Made by a program: the position numbers and the translations under genes. Below are positions 17,713 to 25,658 of a DNA stretch of 42,243 bases, in pieces. Under the pieces are notes generated by a model. It worked only from the letters and a program-made list of their open reading frames with translations. It was not told the DNA's origin and made no database searches. This DNA is from an uncultured Mediterranea sp. (lineage in GTDB: Bacteria > Bacteroidota > Bacteroidia > Bacteroidales > Bacteroidaceae): the NCBI GenBank assembly GCA_945879145.1, contig CAMCUZ010000019.1, forward strand, positions 1-42,243, read 5' to 3'. How positions within the stretch are numbered: the first letter of the stretch is position 1; every line of letters begins with the position of its first letter.

Positions 17713-19113
17713 TTAATCTGTCATCAAGGTGCGAGGGTCGGTGATGACGCCCGTTACGGCAGCCGCAGCAGCCGTCAGCGGACTTGCCAACAAGGTGCGC
17801 GCCCCAGGACCTTGGCGTCCCTCAAAGTTACGGTTGCTGGTCGATACAGCATACTTGCCTGCAGGAATCTTGTCGTCGTTCATGGCCAGACAGGCGGAAC
17901 ATCCCGGTTGACGAATTTCGAAACCAGCCTCGGCCAGCACCTTGTCAATCCCCTCTTCGCGGATTTGTGCATCCACCATCCACGATCCTGGAACAAGCCA
18001 AGCCACCACATGATCGGCCTTCTTGCGTCCCTTGGCAATCGATGCAAAGGCTCGGAAGTCCTCAATGCGGCCGTTGGTGCAAGCACCCAGGAAGACGTAA
18101 TCTACGGGCTTGCCAAGGAGCGACTCACCTGCTTCAAAGCCCATGTAGCCCAGTGACTTGCCAAACGAAGCCTTGGCAGCTTCGCCCATGCCCTCAGTGG
18201 TAGGAATCTGTTGCGTAATCCCCATGCCCATGCCTGGATTGGTACCATAGGTAATCATCGGTTCGATGTCGGCCGCATCGTAGCGCACCTCCTTGTCAAA
18301 CACAGCATCATCCTCACTCTTCAGTGTCTTCCAGTAAGCCACAGCTTGATCCCACTCCTCTCCCTTGGGTGCATACTCGCGCCCCTTAATGTAGGCAAAG
18401 GTGGTTTCGTCGGGGGCTACCATCCCACCTCGGGCACCCATTTCGATAGAGAGGTTGCAGAGGGTCAGTCGGCCCTCCATCGTCAGCGAGCGAACAGCCT
18501 CCCCGGCATACTCCACAAAGTAGCCTGTGGCTCCACTGGTGGTCATCTTAGACATCATGTAGAGGGCCAGGTCCTTGGCCGTCACGCCCTTGCGCAAACA
18601 TCCATCCACGGTGATGCGCATGGTTTTGGGTCGCGTCTGCAGGATGCATTGCGAGGCCATCACCATCTCCACCTCGCTGGTGCCGATACCAAAGGCAACG
18701 GCACCCATCGCGCCATGAGTAGAGGTGTGCGAGTCACCACAGACGATGGTCATCCCCGGTAAGGTAAGTCCGCGTTCAGGACCCACCACGTGAATGATGC
18801 CGTTCTTGGGGTTCATCATGCCGAAGTGAGTCAAGCCAAACTCCTCGGCGTTGCGTGCCAGCGTATCCACCTGCGTCTTGCTCACAGGGTCATCAATGGG
18901 CCGATCTTGATCGTGAGTGGGTGTATTGTGGTCAGGCATACAGTAGATCTTCTCAGGACGGAAGCACTTCAGCCCCCTTTTGCGCATCCCTTCGAAGGCC
19001 TGCGGACTAGTTACCTCGTGGCAATAGAGGCGGTCAATATAGAGTTGTGTGGGACCATCCTCCACCTGCTGAACCACGTGGGCATCCCAGATTTTATCAA
19101 ATAATGTATTCAT
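17713..19113 (-). CDS. leuC: 3-isopropylmalate dehydratase large subunit
   Basis: 466 residues, aconitase family, isomerising 2- to 3-isopropylmalate. The three cluster-binding Cys are in [15 protein letters not shown] and [24 protein letters not shown] and the [18 protein letters not shown] tail are intact. It begins 17 bases after leuA. Confidence 0.96.
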   Translation of the reverse strand: MNTLFDKIWDAHVVQQVEDGPTQLYIDRLYCHEVTSPQAFEGMRKRGLKCFRPEKIYCMPDHNTPTHDQDRPIDDPVSKTQVDTLARNAEEFGLTHFGMMNPKNGIIHVVGPERGLTLPGMTIVCGDSHTSTHGAMGAVAFGIGTSEVEMVMASQCILQTRPKTMRITVDGCLRKGVTAKDLALYMMSKMTTSGATGYFVEYAGEAVRSLTMEGRLTLCNLSIEMGARGGMVAPDETTFAYIKGREYAPKGEEWDQAVAYWKTLKSEDDAVFDKEVRYDAADIEPMITYGTNPGMGMGITQQIPTTEGMGEAAKASFGKSLGYMGFEAGESLLGKPVDYVFLGACTNGRIEDFRAFASIAKGRKKADHVVAWLVPGSWMVDAQIREEGIDKVLAEAGFEIRQPGCSACLAMNDDKIPAGKYAVSTSNRNFEGRQGPGARTLLASPLTAAAAAVTGVITDPRTLMTD

Positions 19114-19130
19114 ATTTAATCTCTTATTTA

Positions 19131-20627
19131 TCAGTTCTTGAATTTGTTAATACAGTCGATGTAGGCCTCTACCGAAGCCGCAATGATATCGGTATTGGCA
19201 CCGAATCCGTAGTAGATGTGTCCGTCGTACTCCACCTGCATGTGTACCTTACCCATATCATCGCTCCCCTTACTGATGGCTTGGATGGTGAACTCCTTGA
19301 GCGTCATGTGGCGGTCGATAATCTTCTTAAGAGCCTTGATGGCCGCATCCACCGGACCATTTCCGCTGGCACATGCCTCAAACTTCTCTCCAGCAATGTT
19401 CAGGCCGAGACTGGCCACCGACTGCACACCTACTCCACTGGTTACCTGCAGATACTCCAGCTTAATGCGGTGGTTCTGCGTGCGGTCAGCACCGGCCAAC
19501 ACCAAGATATCATCATCGTTGATATCCTTCTTCTTGTCGGCCAGCTTCAGGAACTCCTCGTAGATTTTGTCGAGTTTCTCCTGGTTGATCTCCACTCCCA
19601 GGGCGAGAAGGCGGCTCTTGAGGGCAGCACGTCCGCTGCGAGCCGTCAACACGATGGAGTTATCGTCAATACCCACATCGTGCGGATCGATAATTTCATA
19701 GGTCTGCACATTCTTCAGCACGCCATCCTGGTGGATACCCGATGAGTGTGCAAAGGCGTTGCGTCCCACGATGGCCTTATTGGGCTGCACAGGCATGTTC
19801 ATCAGGCTCGACACCATGCGGCTGGTGGGATAGATTTTCTGCGTGTTGATGTTGGTCTCGATGTCGATATCCTTATGGCACTTGATAATCATGGCCACCT
19901 CTTCGAGCGAGGTATTGCCGGCACGTTCGCCAATGCCGTTGATGGTTACCTCCACCTGTCGCGCTCCGTTCAGCACACCGGCCATCGTGTTGGCCGTGGC
20001 CATACCTAGGTCATTATGGCAATGGGTAGAGAGAATGGCGTTGTGAATGCCATCCACATGCTCCATCAGGTACTTGATTTTGGCACCATACTCCGAAGGG
20101 AGACAATATCCCGTAGTGTCGGGGATGTTGACCACCGTGGCACCCGCCTTGATGACGGCCTCTACCACACGAGCCAAATACTCGTTCTCCGTGCGACCTG
20201 CATCCTCGGCATAGAACTCTACATCGTCCACAAACTGGCGTGCATACTTCACGGCAGCCACGGCCCGCTCAATGATCTCCTCGCGATTTGAGTTGAACTT
20301 GTAGCGGATGTGCGAGTCGGAAGTACCGATACCCGTATGGATGCGCTTGCGTTTGGCATACTGCAGGGCCTGAACGGCTACGTCGATATCCTTCTGCACC
20401 GCGCGCGTCAAAGCACAGATGGTGGGCCAAGTTACAGCCTTCGAGATTTCAATGACTGAATTGAAGTCACCGGGACTCGAGATGGGGAATCCCGCTTCAA
20501 TCACGTCCACTCCGAGTAGTTCCAGTTGCTTGGCCACTTGAATTTTCTCAACGGTATTCAACTGACATCCAGGCACCTGCTCACCATCACGGAGCGTTGT
20601 GTCGAAAATAAATAATCTGTCACTCAT
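19131..20627 (-). CDS. leuA: 2-isopropylmalate synthase
   Basis: 498 residues. It condenses acetyl-CoA with 2-ketoisovalerate, the first leucine-specific step. The TIM barrel shows [31 protein letters not shown] and [11 protein letters not shown]-terminal leucine-sensing domain (about 385-498) implies feedback inhibition. First gene of the operon, downstream of the attenuator. Confidence 0.96.
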   Translation of the reverse strand: MSDRLFIFDTTLRDGEQVPGCQLNTVEKIQVAKQLELLGVDVIEAGFPISSPGDFNSVIEISKAVTWPTICALTRAVQKDIDVAVQALQYAKRKRIHTGIGTSDSHIRYKFNSNREEIIERAVAAVKYARQFVDDVEFYAEDAGRTENEYLARVVEAVIKAGATVVNIPDTTGYCLPSEYGAKIKYLMEHVDGIHNAILSTHCHNDLGMATANTMAGVLNGARQVEVTINGIGERAGNTSLEEVAMIIKCHKDIDIETNINTQKIYPTSRMVSSLMNMPVQPNKAIVGRNAFAHSSGIHQDGVLKNVQTYEIIDPHDVGIDDNSIVLTARSGRAALKSRLLALGVEINQEKLDKIYEEFLKLADKKKDINDDDILVLAGADRTQNHRIKLEYLQVTSGVGVQSVASLGLNIAGEKFEACASGNGPVDAAIKALKKIIDRHMTLKEFTIQAISKGSDDMGKVHMQVEYDGHIYYGFGANTDIIAASVEAYIDCINKFKN

Positions 20628-20678
20628 GGTTATTATGTTTTATTTTTGTATTATTTCTAATCTGTTCATTTCAATCAA

Positions 20679-20714
20679 AAAAGCCTTTCACACAGGGAAG
20701 TGAGAAAGGCTTTT
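20679..20714 (-). terminator. Intrinsic terminator inside the leu leader (attenuator)
   Basis: AAAAGCCTTTC (20679-20689) pairs with GAAAGGCTTTT (20704-20714); after one A/A mismatch CAC (20691-20693) pairs with GTG (20700-20702). On the minus strand the stem is followed at once by TTTTTT. It lies between the leu promoter and leuA, with no gene ending upstream, so its role must be regulatory. Confidence 0.85.
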
Positions 20715-20761
20715 GTATGTTCGACGTGTTCCACATCTATTCATGCACACTGCTCACTTCC
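20696..20761 (-). promoter_or_regulatory. Antiterminator pairing of the leu leader
   Basis: Minus-strand GGAAGTGAG (complement of 20753-20761) is perfectly complementary to CTCACTTCC (complement of 20696-20704), which reaches from the loop into the left arm of the terminator. The two pairings exclude each other. The first segment is codons 23-25 of the leader peptide. A ribosome stalled at the Leu codons 10-11 or 17-18 leaves it free, and one at the stop codon covers it. Confidence 0.7.
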
Positions 20762-20827
20762 ACTAAATTTGCTTAGTAGAATCGTAATGCCGCACAGCAG
20801 AATATCCGTAGAATACAAATACTTCAT
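20741..20827 (-). CDS. leu operon leader peptide, 28 residues
   Basis: ATG at 20827, stop TGA at 20741-20743. Residues 9-18 read ILLCGITILL: three Ile (ATT) and four Leu codons (CTG CTG, CTA CTA) within ten residues, plus Leu4. The start is about 20 bases after the predicted transcription start, and the stop precedes a terminator. This is the arrangement of amino-acid operon leaders. Another short frame starts earlier (MNEDEVFVFY...) but lacks the Leu/Ile run. Confidence 0.78.
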   Translation of the reverse strand: MKYLYSTDILLCGITILLSKFSGSEQCA

Positions 20828-20852
20828 CTTCGTTCATTTTTCAAAAACGGTG

Positions 20853-20883
20853 CAAAGGTAAACATAAAATCGATGTCTGCAAA
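20853..20883 (-). promoter_or_regulatory. Consensus promoter of the leu operon
   Basis: On the minus strand TTTG (complement of 20880-20883), exactly 19 bases, then TACCTTTG (complement of 20853-20860). Transcription would start near 20846, about 20 bases before the leader ATG. Confidence 0.8.
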
Positions 20884-20965
20884 CAAAATCGCACTTTTTT
20901 CTTGAAAAAAATTACATTTTATAATTTGGAAAGTCATGGAGACCCCTGCTTTGCGCCAACAAAAA

Positions 20966-20990
20966 AGGCATCCACAGTGAATGGATGCCT
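20966..20990 (-). terminator. Terminator of the Cys-rich lipoprotein gene
   Basis: AGGCATCCA (20966-20974) and TGGATGCCT (20982-20990) form a 9-bp stem followed on the minus strand by TTTTTT. It lies 22 bases after the small gene's stop and isolates it from the leu promoter. Confidence 0.85.
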
Positions 20991-21012
20991 GTAAGTGGGG
21001 ATTGTGCCGCAA

Positions 21013-21252
21013 TTACTTCTTTTCGCAAGCCTTCTCGCACTGAGCTGAATCGCCCTTGCAGCAAGCCTTGGTTGAGTCACCCTGGCAGCAAGCCTTGGCT
21101 GAATCCTGGCAGCAAGCCTCGCCAGCTACACACTCTGTAGCAGCCTCTTCGGCAGGAGCCTGAGCAGCCTTCTTGTTACCACACGACATTACTGAGAATG
21201 CGAACATAGCTGCAAATGCAGCGATAAACATTTTCGTCTTCATAATTTTCAA
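21013..21252 (-). CDS. Small Cys-rich lipoprotein
   Basis: 79 residues. Residues 1-23 are a signal peptide ending VMSC, with Cys24 as the lipid anchor. The mature part has nine further Cys, arranged as C, then three CC pairs in near-repeats (ACCQDSAK, ACCQGDSTK, ACCKGDSAQ), then C and C. The residues after Cys24 are GNKKAAQ, without an acidic surface-export tag, so it is probably periplasmic. Metal binding or thiol buffering is inferred only. ATG at 21243 is an alternative start. It has its own promoter and terminator. Confidence 0.8.
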   Translation of the reverse strand: MKIMKTKMFIAAFAAMFAFSVMSCGNKKAAQAPAEEAATECVAGEACCQDSAKACCQGDSTKACCKGDSAQCEKACEKK

Positions 21253-21287
21253 TTTGCTTTAAACGTTTAAATACTCATTTTCGGCTG

Positions 21288-21295
21288 CAAAATTA
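21288..21295 (-). promoter_or_regulatory. -7 element of the Cys-rich lipoprotein gene
   Basis: The minus strand reads TAATTTTG, matching TAnnTTTG, about 36 bases before the start. No clear -33 TTTG is seen. Confidence 0.4.
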
Positions 21296-21401
21296 GCTCT
21301 TTTCTAATTAATATGTGTTCTTTTTTCCCTAAAAAACACAAAAAAATAGACTATTTCGAGTATTTCTTTCCCTTTTGCCCCCTAGTTTCAGAAAAATATG
21401 G

Positions 21402-21409
21402 TACTTTTG
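21402..21409 (+). promoter_or_regulatory. -7 element of the DUF418 gene
   Basis: TACTTTTG fits TAnnTTTG, 40 bases before the ATG. A TTTG at 21374-21377 is 24 bases upstream, which is long for the spacer. Confidence 0.4.
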
Positions 21410-21448
21410 TCTTCTGTGTATAACCCAATAATACCTTATTAAACTGTC

Positions 21449-22612
21449 ATGAGTCCAACCTACCAAGCCTCTTCGCTCCCCAACACACGAGTAGATGCGG
21501 CCGATATACTTCGCGGCATAGCCATCGGGGGCATCGTGATGCTCCACTTTATCGAACACATGAACTTCTACCGATTCCCACCCCTCACTACGCTCGACCG
21601 TGTGGTGTGGGACACCATGTTCTTCCTCTGCGGCGGAAAGATGTATGCCATCTTCTCGCTCCTCTTCGGCTTGAGTTTCTATATCCAGCACGATAATCAG
21701 GCGAAGAAGGGCAAAGACTTCCGCTTTCGCTTTGCTTGGCGCATGCTGCTACTCATGGGCTTCGGCCTGATTGACCTGCTCTTTTTCAATGGCGATATCC
21801 TTACAGTGTATGCCGTGGGTGGATTGCTGGTTCTGCCACTTATCCGACTGAGCAACAAGGCACTTGGCTGGATAGCAATCTTCTTGGCTTTGCAACCCAT
21901 AGAGCTCTTCTATCTGGCATGGGGTACCATCAACCCATCAGTGGCTCCGCTCAGCCTGGGATCTGGCGAACTATTTGGTGCATTGATCGAACCGCAGAGC
22001 CACGGCACCCTTTTCGAGGTGGCCACAGCAGGCATCGTCTATGGCTTCCGCATCAACTTCTACTGGGCCATCGAGAACGGTCGCTTGACGCAGACACTCT
22101 TCCTCTTCATACTTGGTATTCTGATGGGACGTACGCGCTTTCTCTACCTGGAGGGCGATAATTCCCAACGCTGGGTGCGCACCATGGTGGCCTCGATCGT
22201 GGCGCTCTTCTTCATCCTACCCGTACAGCAGACGCTTCCGGCCTTGGTGGAGAACAGCTGCATAAGCCATTCGCTGCAGGTGATGCTCACCATGTGGCGC
22301 AATGCAGCAATGATGCTCTTCATGGTGTGTGCCGTAACGTGGACCTACCATTGCACGCAGTGGGGCAAACGACTCATCGCAATTGCGCCCTATGGAAAGA
22401 TGAGCCTGACCAACTACCTAGGGCAATCGGTGATAGGTGGCTTCGTATTCTACGGCTGGGGTCTGGGCCTCTACCAATACAGCGGCCACACCTTGAGCCT
22501 GCTGTTGGGCATCCTCTGCGTGCTGCTACAGTACACCTTCAGCCGCTGGTGGCTGCACCACCACTCGCGCGGCCCCTTAGAAAGCCTATGGAAAAGACTG
22601 ACATGGATTTGA
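21449..22612 (+). CDS. DUF418 / YeiB-like membrane protein
   Basis: 387 residues with about nine or ten hydrophobic segments. It opens with RVDAADILRGIAIGGIVMLHF, the heparan-acetyltransferase-like start of this group. It contains FFNGDILTVYAVGGLLVLP and, near the end, YGKMSLTNYLGQSVIGGFVFYG, the DUF418 hallmark. Transport or acyl transfer has been suggested for relatives but the substrate is unknown. A single gene with its own -7 element. Confidence 0.85.
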   Translation: MSPTYQASSLPNTRVDAADILRGIAIGGIVMLHFIEHMNFYRFPPLTTLDRVVWDTMFFLCGGKMYAIFSLLFGLSFYIQHDNQAKKGKDFRFRFAWRMLLLMGFGLIDLLFFNGDILTVYAVGGLLVLPLIRLSNKALGWIAIFLALQPIELFYLAWGTINPSVAPLSLGSGELFGALIEPQSHGTLFEVATAGIVYGFRINFYWAIENGRLTQTLFLFILGILMGRTRFLYLEGDNSQRWVRTMVASIVALFFILPVQQTLPALVENSCISHSLQVMLTMWRNAAMMLFMVCAVTWTYHCTQWGKRLIAIAPYGKMSLTNYLGQSVIGGFVFYGWGLGLYQYSGHTLSLLLGILCVLLQYTFSRWWLHHHSRGPLESLWKRLTWI

Positions 22613-22695
22613 TATATCTATTTTTGCTAGATATACTCATCATGATTCATTGACTTCAGGTTTTACATTGAATACAGATTCTTAATTATAATAAT

Positions 22696-24717
22696 ATGAA
22701 AACTTTTCAATCGTTCTGCCGGCGGATGGTGCCGGTGTTGGGGCTCTCTTTAGGGCTCGCTGTTTCGCCTGCCTTAGCGCAGGATGTTGCTAAACCGTTT
22801 GTCGTCCCTGAACTGCAACAATGGACGGCTACCGACGGCTCGTTCCTTCCTTCAACTTCATCGCGTATCACCTTCATCGGTGGGGCAGACGCCCAACTAG
22901 TGGCCACTCGTTTTGCCGACTCTTATCAAGCTCTCACAGGAATGCAGCTACCCGTAGTCAAAGGCAAGGCTCGTCCAGGCGACTTCGCCTTCCAACTGCG
23001 TAAACTCAAGGGAGAGGCCGACGAAAGCTACTCCCTCCGCATCGGCAACAACGTGCTTGCTCAGGCTCACGACCTCCGCGGACTGCAATGGGCAGCAAGC
23101 ACCCTGCTCCAGCTGACGCGCCAAGACAAAGCCCTCCCCTGTGGAGAGGCTAACGACGCACCTCGCTATGCCATGCGCGGTTTCATGATGGACTGCGGAC
23201 GTAAGTTCATCCCCATGAGCTACCTGCGTAGTCTGGTCAAGACCATGGCCTACTACAAGATGAATACGCTGCAGATTCACCTCAACGACAACGGCTTCCG
23301 CCAGTTCTTCGGCAACGACTGGAGCAAGACGCAGGCCGCCTTCCGCCTGGAGTGCGACACCTATCCCGGCCTCACCGCTAAGGATGGATCCTACAGCAAA
23401 GCCGAGTTCATCGCCCTGCAAGCCCTGGCCGACAGCTGTGGTGTGGAGATTATCCCCGAAATCGATGTTCCGGCCCACACGCTCGCCTTCACACAGTACA
23501 AACCCGAGATTGGCTCTGAAGAGTACGGCATGGATCACCTCGACCTCTTCAAGCAGGAGACCTACGACTTCTGCGACGGCCTCTTCCGCGAATACCTCGA
23601 AGGTAAAGAGCCCGTATTCCGTGGCAAGCGTGTACACATAGGTACTGACGAGTACTCCAATGCCAAGAAAGAGGTGGTGGAGAAGTTCCGCTACTTTACC
23701 GACCGCTACATCCGCTTCGTCGAGCAGTATGGCAAGCAGGCCGTGCTCTGGGGCTCGCTGACCCATGCCAAGGGAGATACCCCCGTAAAGTCGGACAACG
23801 TGCTAATGCACAGCTGGTCGAACGATTATGCCAATCCGCTGGAGATGAAGGAACTGGGTTACCGCTTAATTAGCATCCCCGATGGATACGTCTATATCGT
23901 ACCAGCCGCTGGCTACTATTACGACTATCTCAACTGCCAATACCTCTACGAACATTGGACCCCTGCCGTGGTAGGCCGCGAACGACTTGAAGAGGGCGAT
24001 CCCTGCCTGGAGGGTGGCATGTTTGCCGTATGGAATGACCACTGCGGCAACGGCATCTCGGTAACCGATATCCACGACCGGCTCTTCCCTGCCCTGCAGA
24101 CCATGGCCACCAAATGCTGGAGCGGAGCCTCCGTCACCCTGCCCTACGCCACCTACAACACACTGCGTGCAGCCCTAGGTGAAGCTCCTGGTGAAAACGA
24201 ATCTGGTCGTGTACCTGGTGGATACACCCAGGCCGAAGTCAAGGCTGGCAGTCTGCTCCCCCTGGAGCAAGCAGGCTATGGCCATACCGTGAGCTTCACC
24301 ATAGAGGCACAGCCCGAAGCCAAAGGCACTGAGCTCTTTCGCTCTGAGCGTGCCGTATTCTATCTCTCCGATCCCCGCAGCGGTCGCCTTGGTTTTGAGC
24401 GCGACGGCTACCTCAACACCTTTAACTACCGACTGCCTACTGAGGGGAAGGTAGAGATTGCCGTGGAGTGTACCAACCGTCAAACGGTACTCTACGTCAA
24501 CGGCAAGAAGCGTGAAGTCCTGGCTCCCCTCACGCTGGTAGCTTTCCAAGAGAAGGACCTCATCGACTTCCAGACTGACCCCGCATCAGCAAAACCACAG
24601 ATGTATAACCCCCGTGCCAAGATGTACTACCAGCGCACGCTCTCTTTCCCTCTGCGCCAAGCCGGTCCGTTCAAGAGCCGTATCACCCAGCTGCAAGTGA
24701 AGGAAAATCACGATTGA
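22696..24717 (+). CDS. Secreted beta-N-acetylhexosaminidase, GH20
   Basis: 673 residues. The signal peptide ends ALA before QDVAK. A GH20b-like domain (about 35-155) precedes the TIM barrel starting at YAMRGFMMDCGRKF. The catalytic Asp318-Glu319 pair lies in HIGTDEY, and the substrate-stacking WSND and WNDH segments follow. The last 150 residues look like a beta-sandwich (VSFTIEAQPEAKGTELFRSE). It removes terminal GlcNAc or GalNAc from host glycans or peptidoglycan fragments; the exact linkage is unknown. No SusC/SusD pair adjoins it. Confidence 0.92.
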   Translation: MKTFQSFCRRMVPVLGLSLGLAVSPALAQDVAKPFVVPELQQWTATDGSFLPSTSSRITFIGGADAQLVATRFADSYQALTGMQLPVVKGKARPGDFAFQLRKLKGEADESYSLRIGNNVLAQAHDLRGLQWAASTLLQLTRQDKALPCGEANDAPRYAMRGFMMDCGRKFIPMSYLRSLVKTMAYYKMNTLQIHLNDNGFRQFFGNDWSKTQAAFRLECDTYPGLTAKDGSYSKAEFIALQALADSCGVEIIPEIDVPAHTLAFTQYKPEIGSEEYGMDHLDLFKQETYDFCDGLFREYLEGKEPVFRGKRVHIGTDEYSNAKKEVVEKFRYFTDRYIRFVEQYGKQAVLWGSLTHAKGDTPVKSDNVLMHSWSNDYANPLEMKELGYRLISIPDGYVYIVPAAGYYYDYLNCQYLYEHWTPAVVGRERLEEGDPCLEGGMFAVWNDHCGNGISVTDIHDRLFPALQTMATKCWSGASVTLPYATYNTLRAALGEAPGENESGRVPGGYTQAEVKAGSLLPLEQAGYGHTVSFTIEAQPEAKGTELFRSERAVFYLSDPRSGRLGFERDGYLNTFNYRLPTEGKVEIAVECTNRQTVLYVNGKKREVLAPLTLVAFQEKDLIDFQTDPASAKPQMYNPRAKMYYQRTLSFPLRQAGPFKSRITQLQVKENHD

Positions 24718-24753
24718 CAAACAAAAAATGATTTGTGCTGCAACATGCACACC

Positions 24754-24786
24754 ATAGGGTGTATCCTTTATTGTGATACACCCTAT
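24754..24786 (+). terminator. Terminator after the GH20 gene
   Basis: ATAGGGTGTATC (24754-24765) and GATACACCCTAT (24775-24786) pair over 12 bp with a 9-base loop, followed by TATTTTATG. Confidence 0.8.
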
Positions 24787-24895
24787 TATTTTATGTGAGT
24801 TAATCGAAAAGCAACTTTAGGGGTAAGGAGTCAGAGATTACGTAAGACATCTTGACATTTTAATTACTGCTCCCCTGAAGCTACTCGTACGTACC

Positions 24896-25016
24896 TCTAA
24901 TCAAACTCTAATCTTTCTCTAATCAAACTCTAATCAAAGTCTAATCTGGAATTAGAGTTGGATTAGTGTTACCTTAGCGTAGGTATTGAGTTACTTTAGA
25001 CTTACCTTAGACTTAC
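24896..25016. repeat. Array of eleven 11-bp units
   Basis: Units 1-5 (24896-24950) read TCTAATC plus four variable bases: AAAC, TTTC, AAAC, AAAG, TGGA. Units 6-11 (24951-25016) keep the 11-bp step but change to a TTAG-centred form: ATTAGAGTTGG, ATTAGTGTTAC, CTTAGCGTAGG, TATTGAGTTAC, TTTAGACTTAC, CTTAGACTTAC. The second half is partly the reverse complement of the first (CTAATC against GATTAG), so the array can fold back. No long open frame crosses it. Confidence 0.8.
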
Positions 25017-25186
25017 TACCTTGTCACCTTTCCCTTATTCAAGCCCCCAGATGATACGAACTGAGACTTATTTGCGAACCGAGGAGCAACGTACGCAATG
25101 ATACGTTTCGCAGAACAAAAGTCCGATTTTCTTATATTTTTACATATACTCAATGTATCCTGTTTCAGACAAACCAAATAAACACA

Positions 25187-25351
25187 GTGATTGGTGATTC
25201 TTCGGCTACGACTACTGGTGGGTCGGCTGCGGAGGAGCTTCCTAAGCTGGAGGATGGTACTACGGATTTTGATGCGCTGTTTGAGCAGAGCGTTGGACGA
25301 TTCTATGCACAGAAAGAGCAAGCAGCACTCATGAAAAGTGAAGGAAAGTAG
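25187..25351 (+). pseudogene. Possible C-terminal remnant of a protein gene
   Basis: The frame from GTG at 25187 to TAG at 25349 encodes 54 residues with a coding look: GDSSATTTGGSAAEELPKLE, then DFDALFEQSVGRFYAQKEQA. A stop-free stretch continues left to about 25057 but with poor composition and no start codon. I do not recognise the family. It lies directly beyond the 11-bp array, so it may be a decayed gene or a carried-in fragment. Confidence 0.3.
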
Positions 25352-25425
25352 CTGCATGAACAAAGAGTCCGAGTAACAACAAAGATAAAACGATTAATCG
25401 GTTTATTTTGGCTTAATGGCATGAA

Positions 25426-25458
25426 AAAAGGCAGTCACTAAAATTGTAACTGCCTTTT
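25426..25458 (-). terminator. Terminator of tRNA-Gly
   Basis: AAAAGGCAGT (25426-25435) and ACTGCCTTTT (25449-25458) pair perfectly and the minus strand continues with a T-run, 10 bases after the tRNA. Confidence 0.85.
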
Positions 25459-25467
25459 ATTCAGAGG

Positions 25468-25540
25468 AGCGGCAAGCGGGACTCGAACCCGTGACCCTCA
25501 GCTTGGGAAGCTGATGCTCTACCAACTGAGCTACTGCCGC
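25468..25540 (-). tRNA. tRNA-Gly(CCC)
   Basis: 73 bases on the minus strand fold as a cloverleaf: acceptor GCGGCAG/TTGCCGC, D-arm GCTC/GAGC, anticodon stem TCAGC/GCTGA with loop TTCCCAA (anticodon CCC), T-loop TTCGAGT. The T-stem pair 49-65 is A-C and acceptor pair 7-66 is G-T. CCA is not encoded. Confidence 0.93.
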
Positions 25541-25566
25541 ATGGACTCTCTAAGAGTTTTGCGCGA

Positions 25567-25598
25567 CAAAGTTAGTACCTTTTGTACACAATACCAAA
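25567..25598 (-). promoter_or_regulatory. Promoter of tRNA-Gly
   Basis: The minus strand has TTTG (complement of 25595-25598), 20 bases, then TAACTTTG (complement of 25567-25574), 26 bases before the tRNA. Confidence 0.7.
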
Positions 25599-25658
25599 TT
25601 TTTTAAAGCTTTTTTCGCCTTATGACACCTGATAGATCCCCCACTCTACTGGCAATGG

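Noticed and set aside
24896..25016. CRISPR array
   Set aside because: Units are 11 bp and contiguous with no spacers, and no cas genes are in the window.
25016..25363. 115-codon minus-strand open frame in the gene-poor stretch
   Set aside because: Composition is not protein-like, it runs antisense to the more plausible plus-strand fragment and it enters the 11-bp array; no family pattern is seen.
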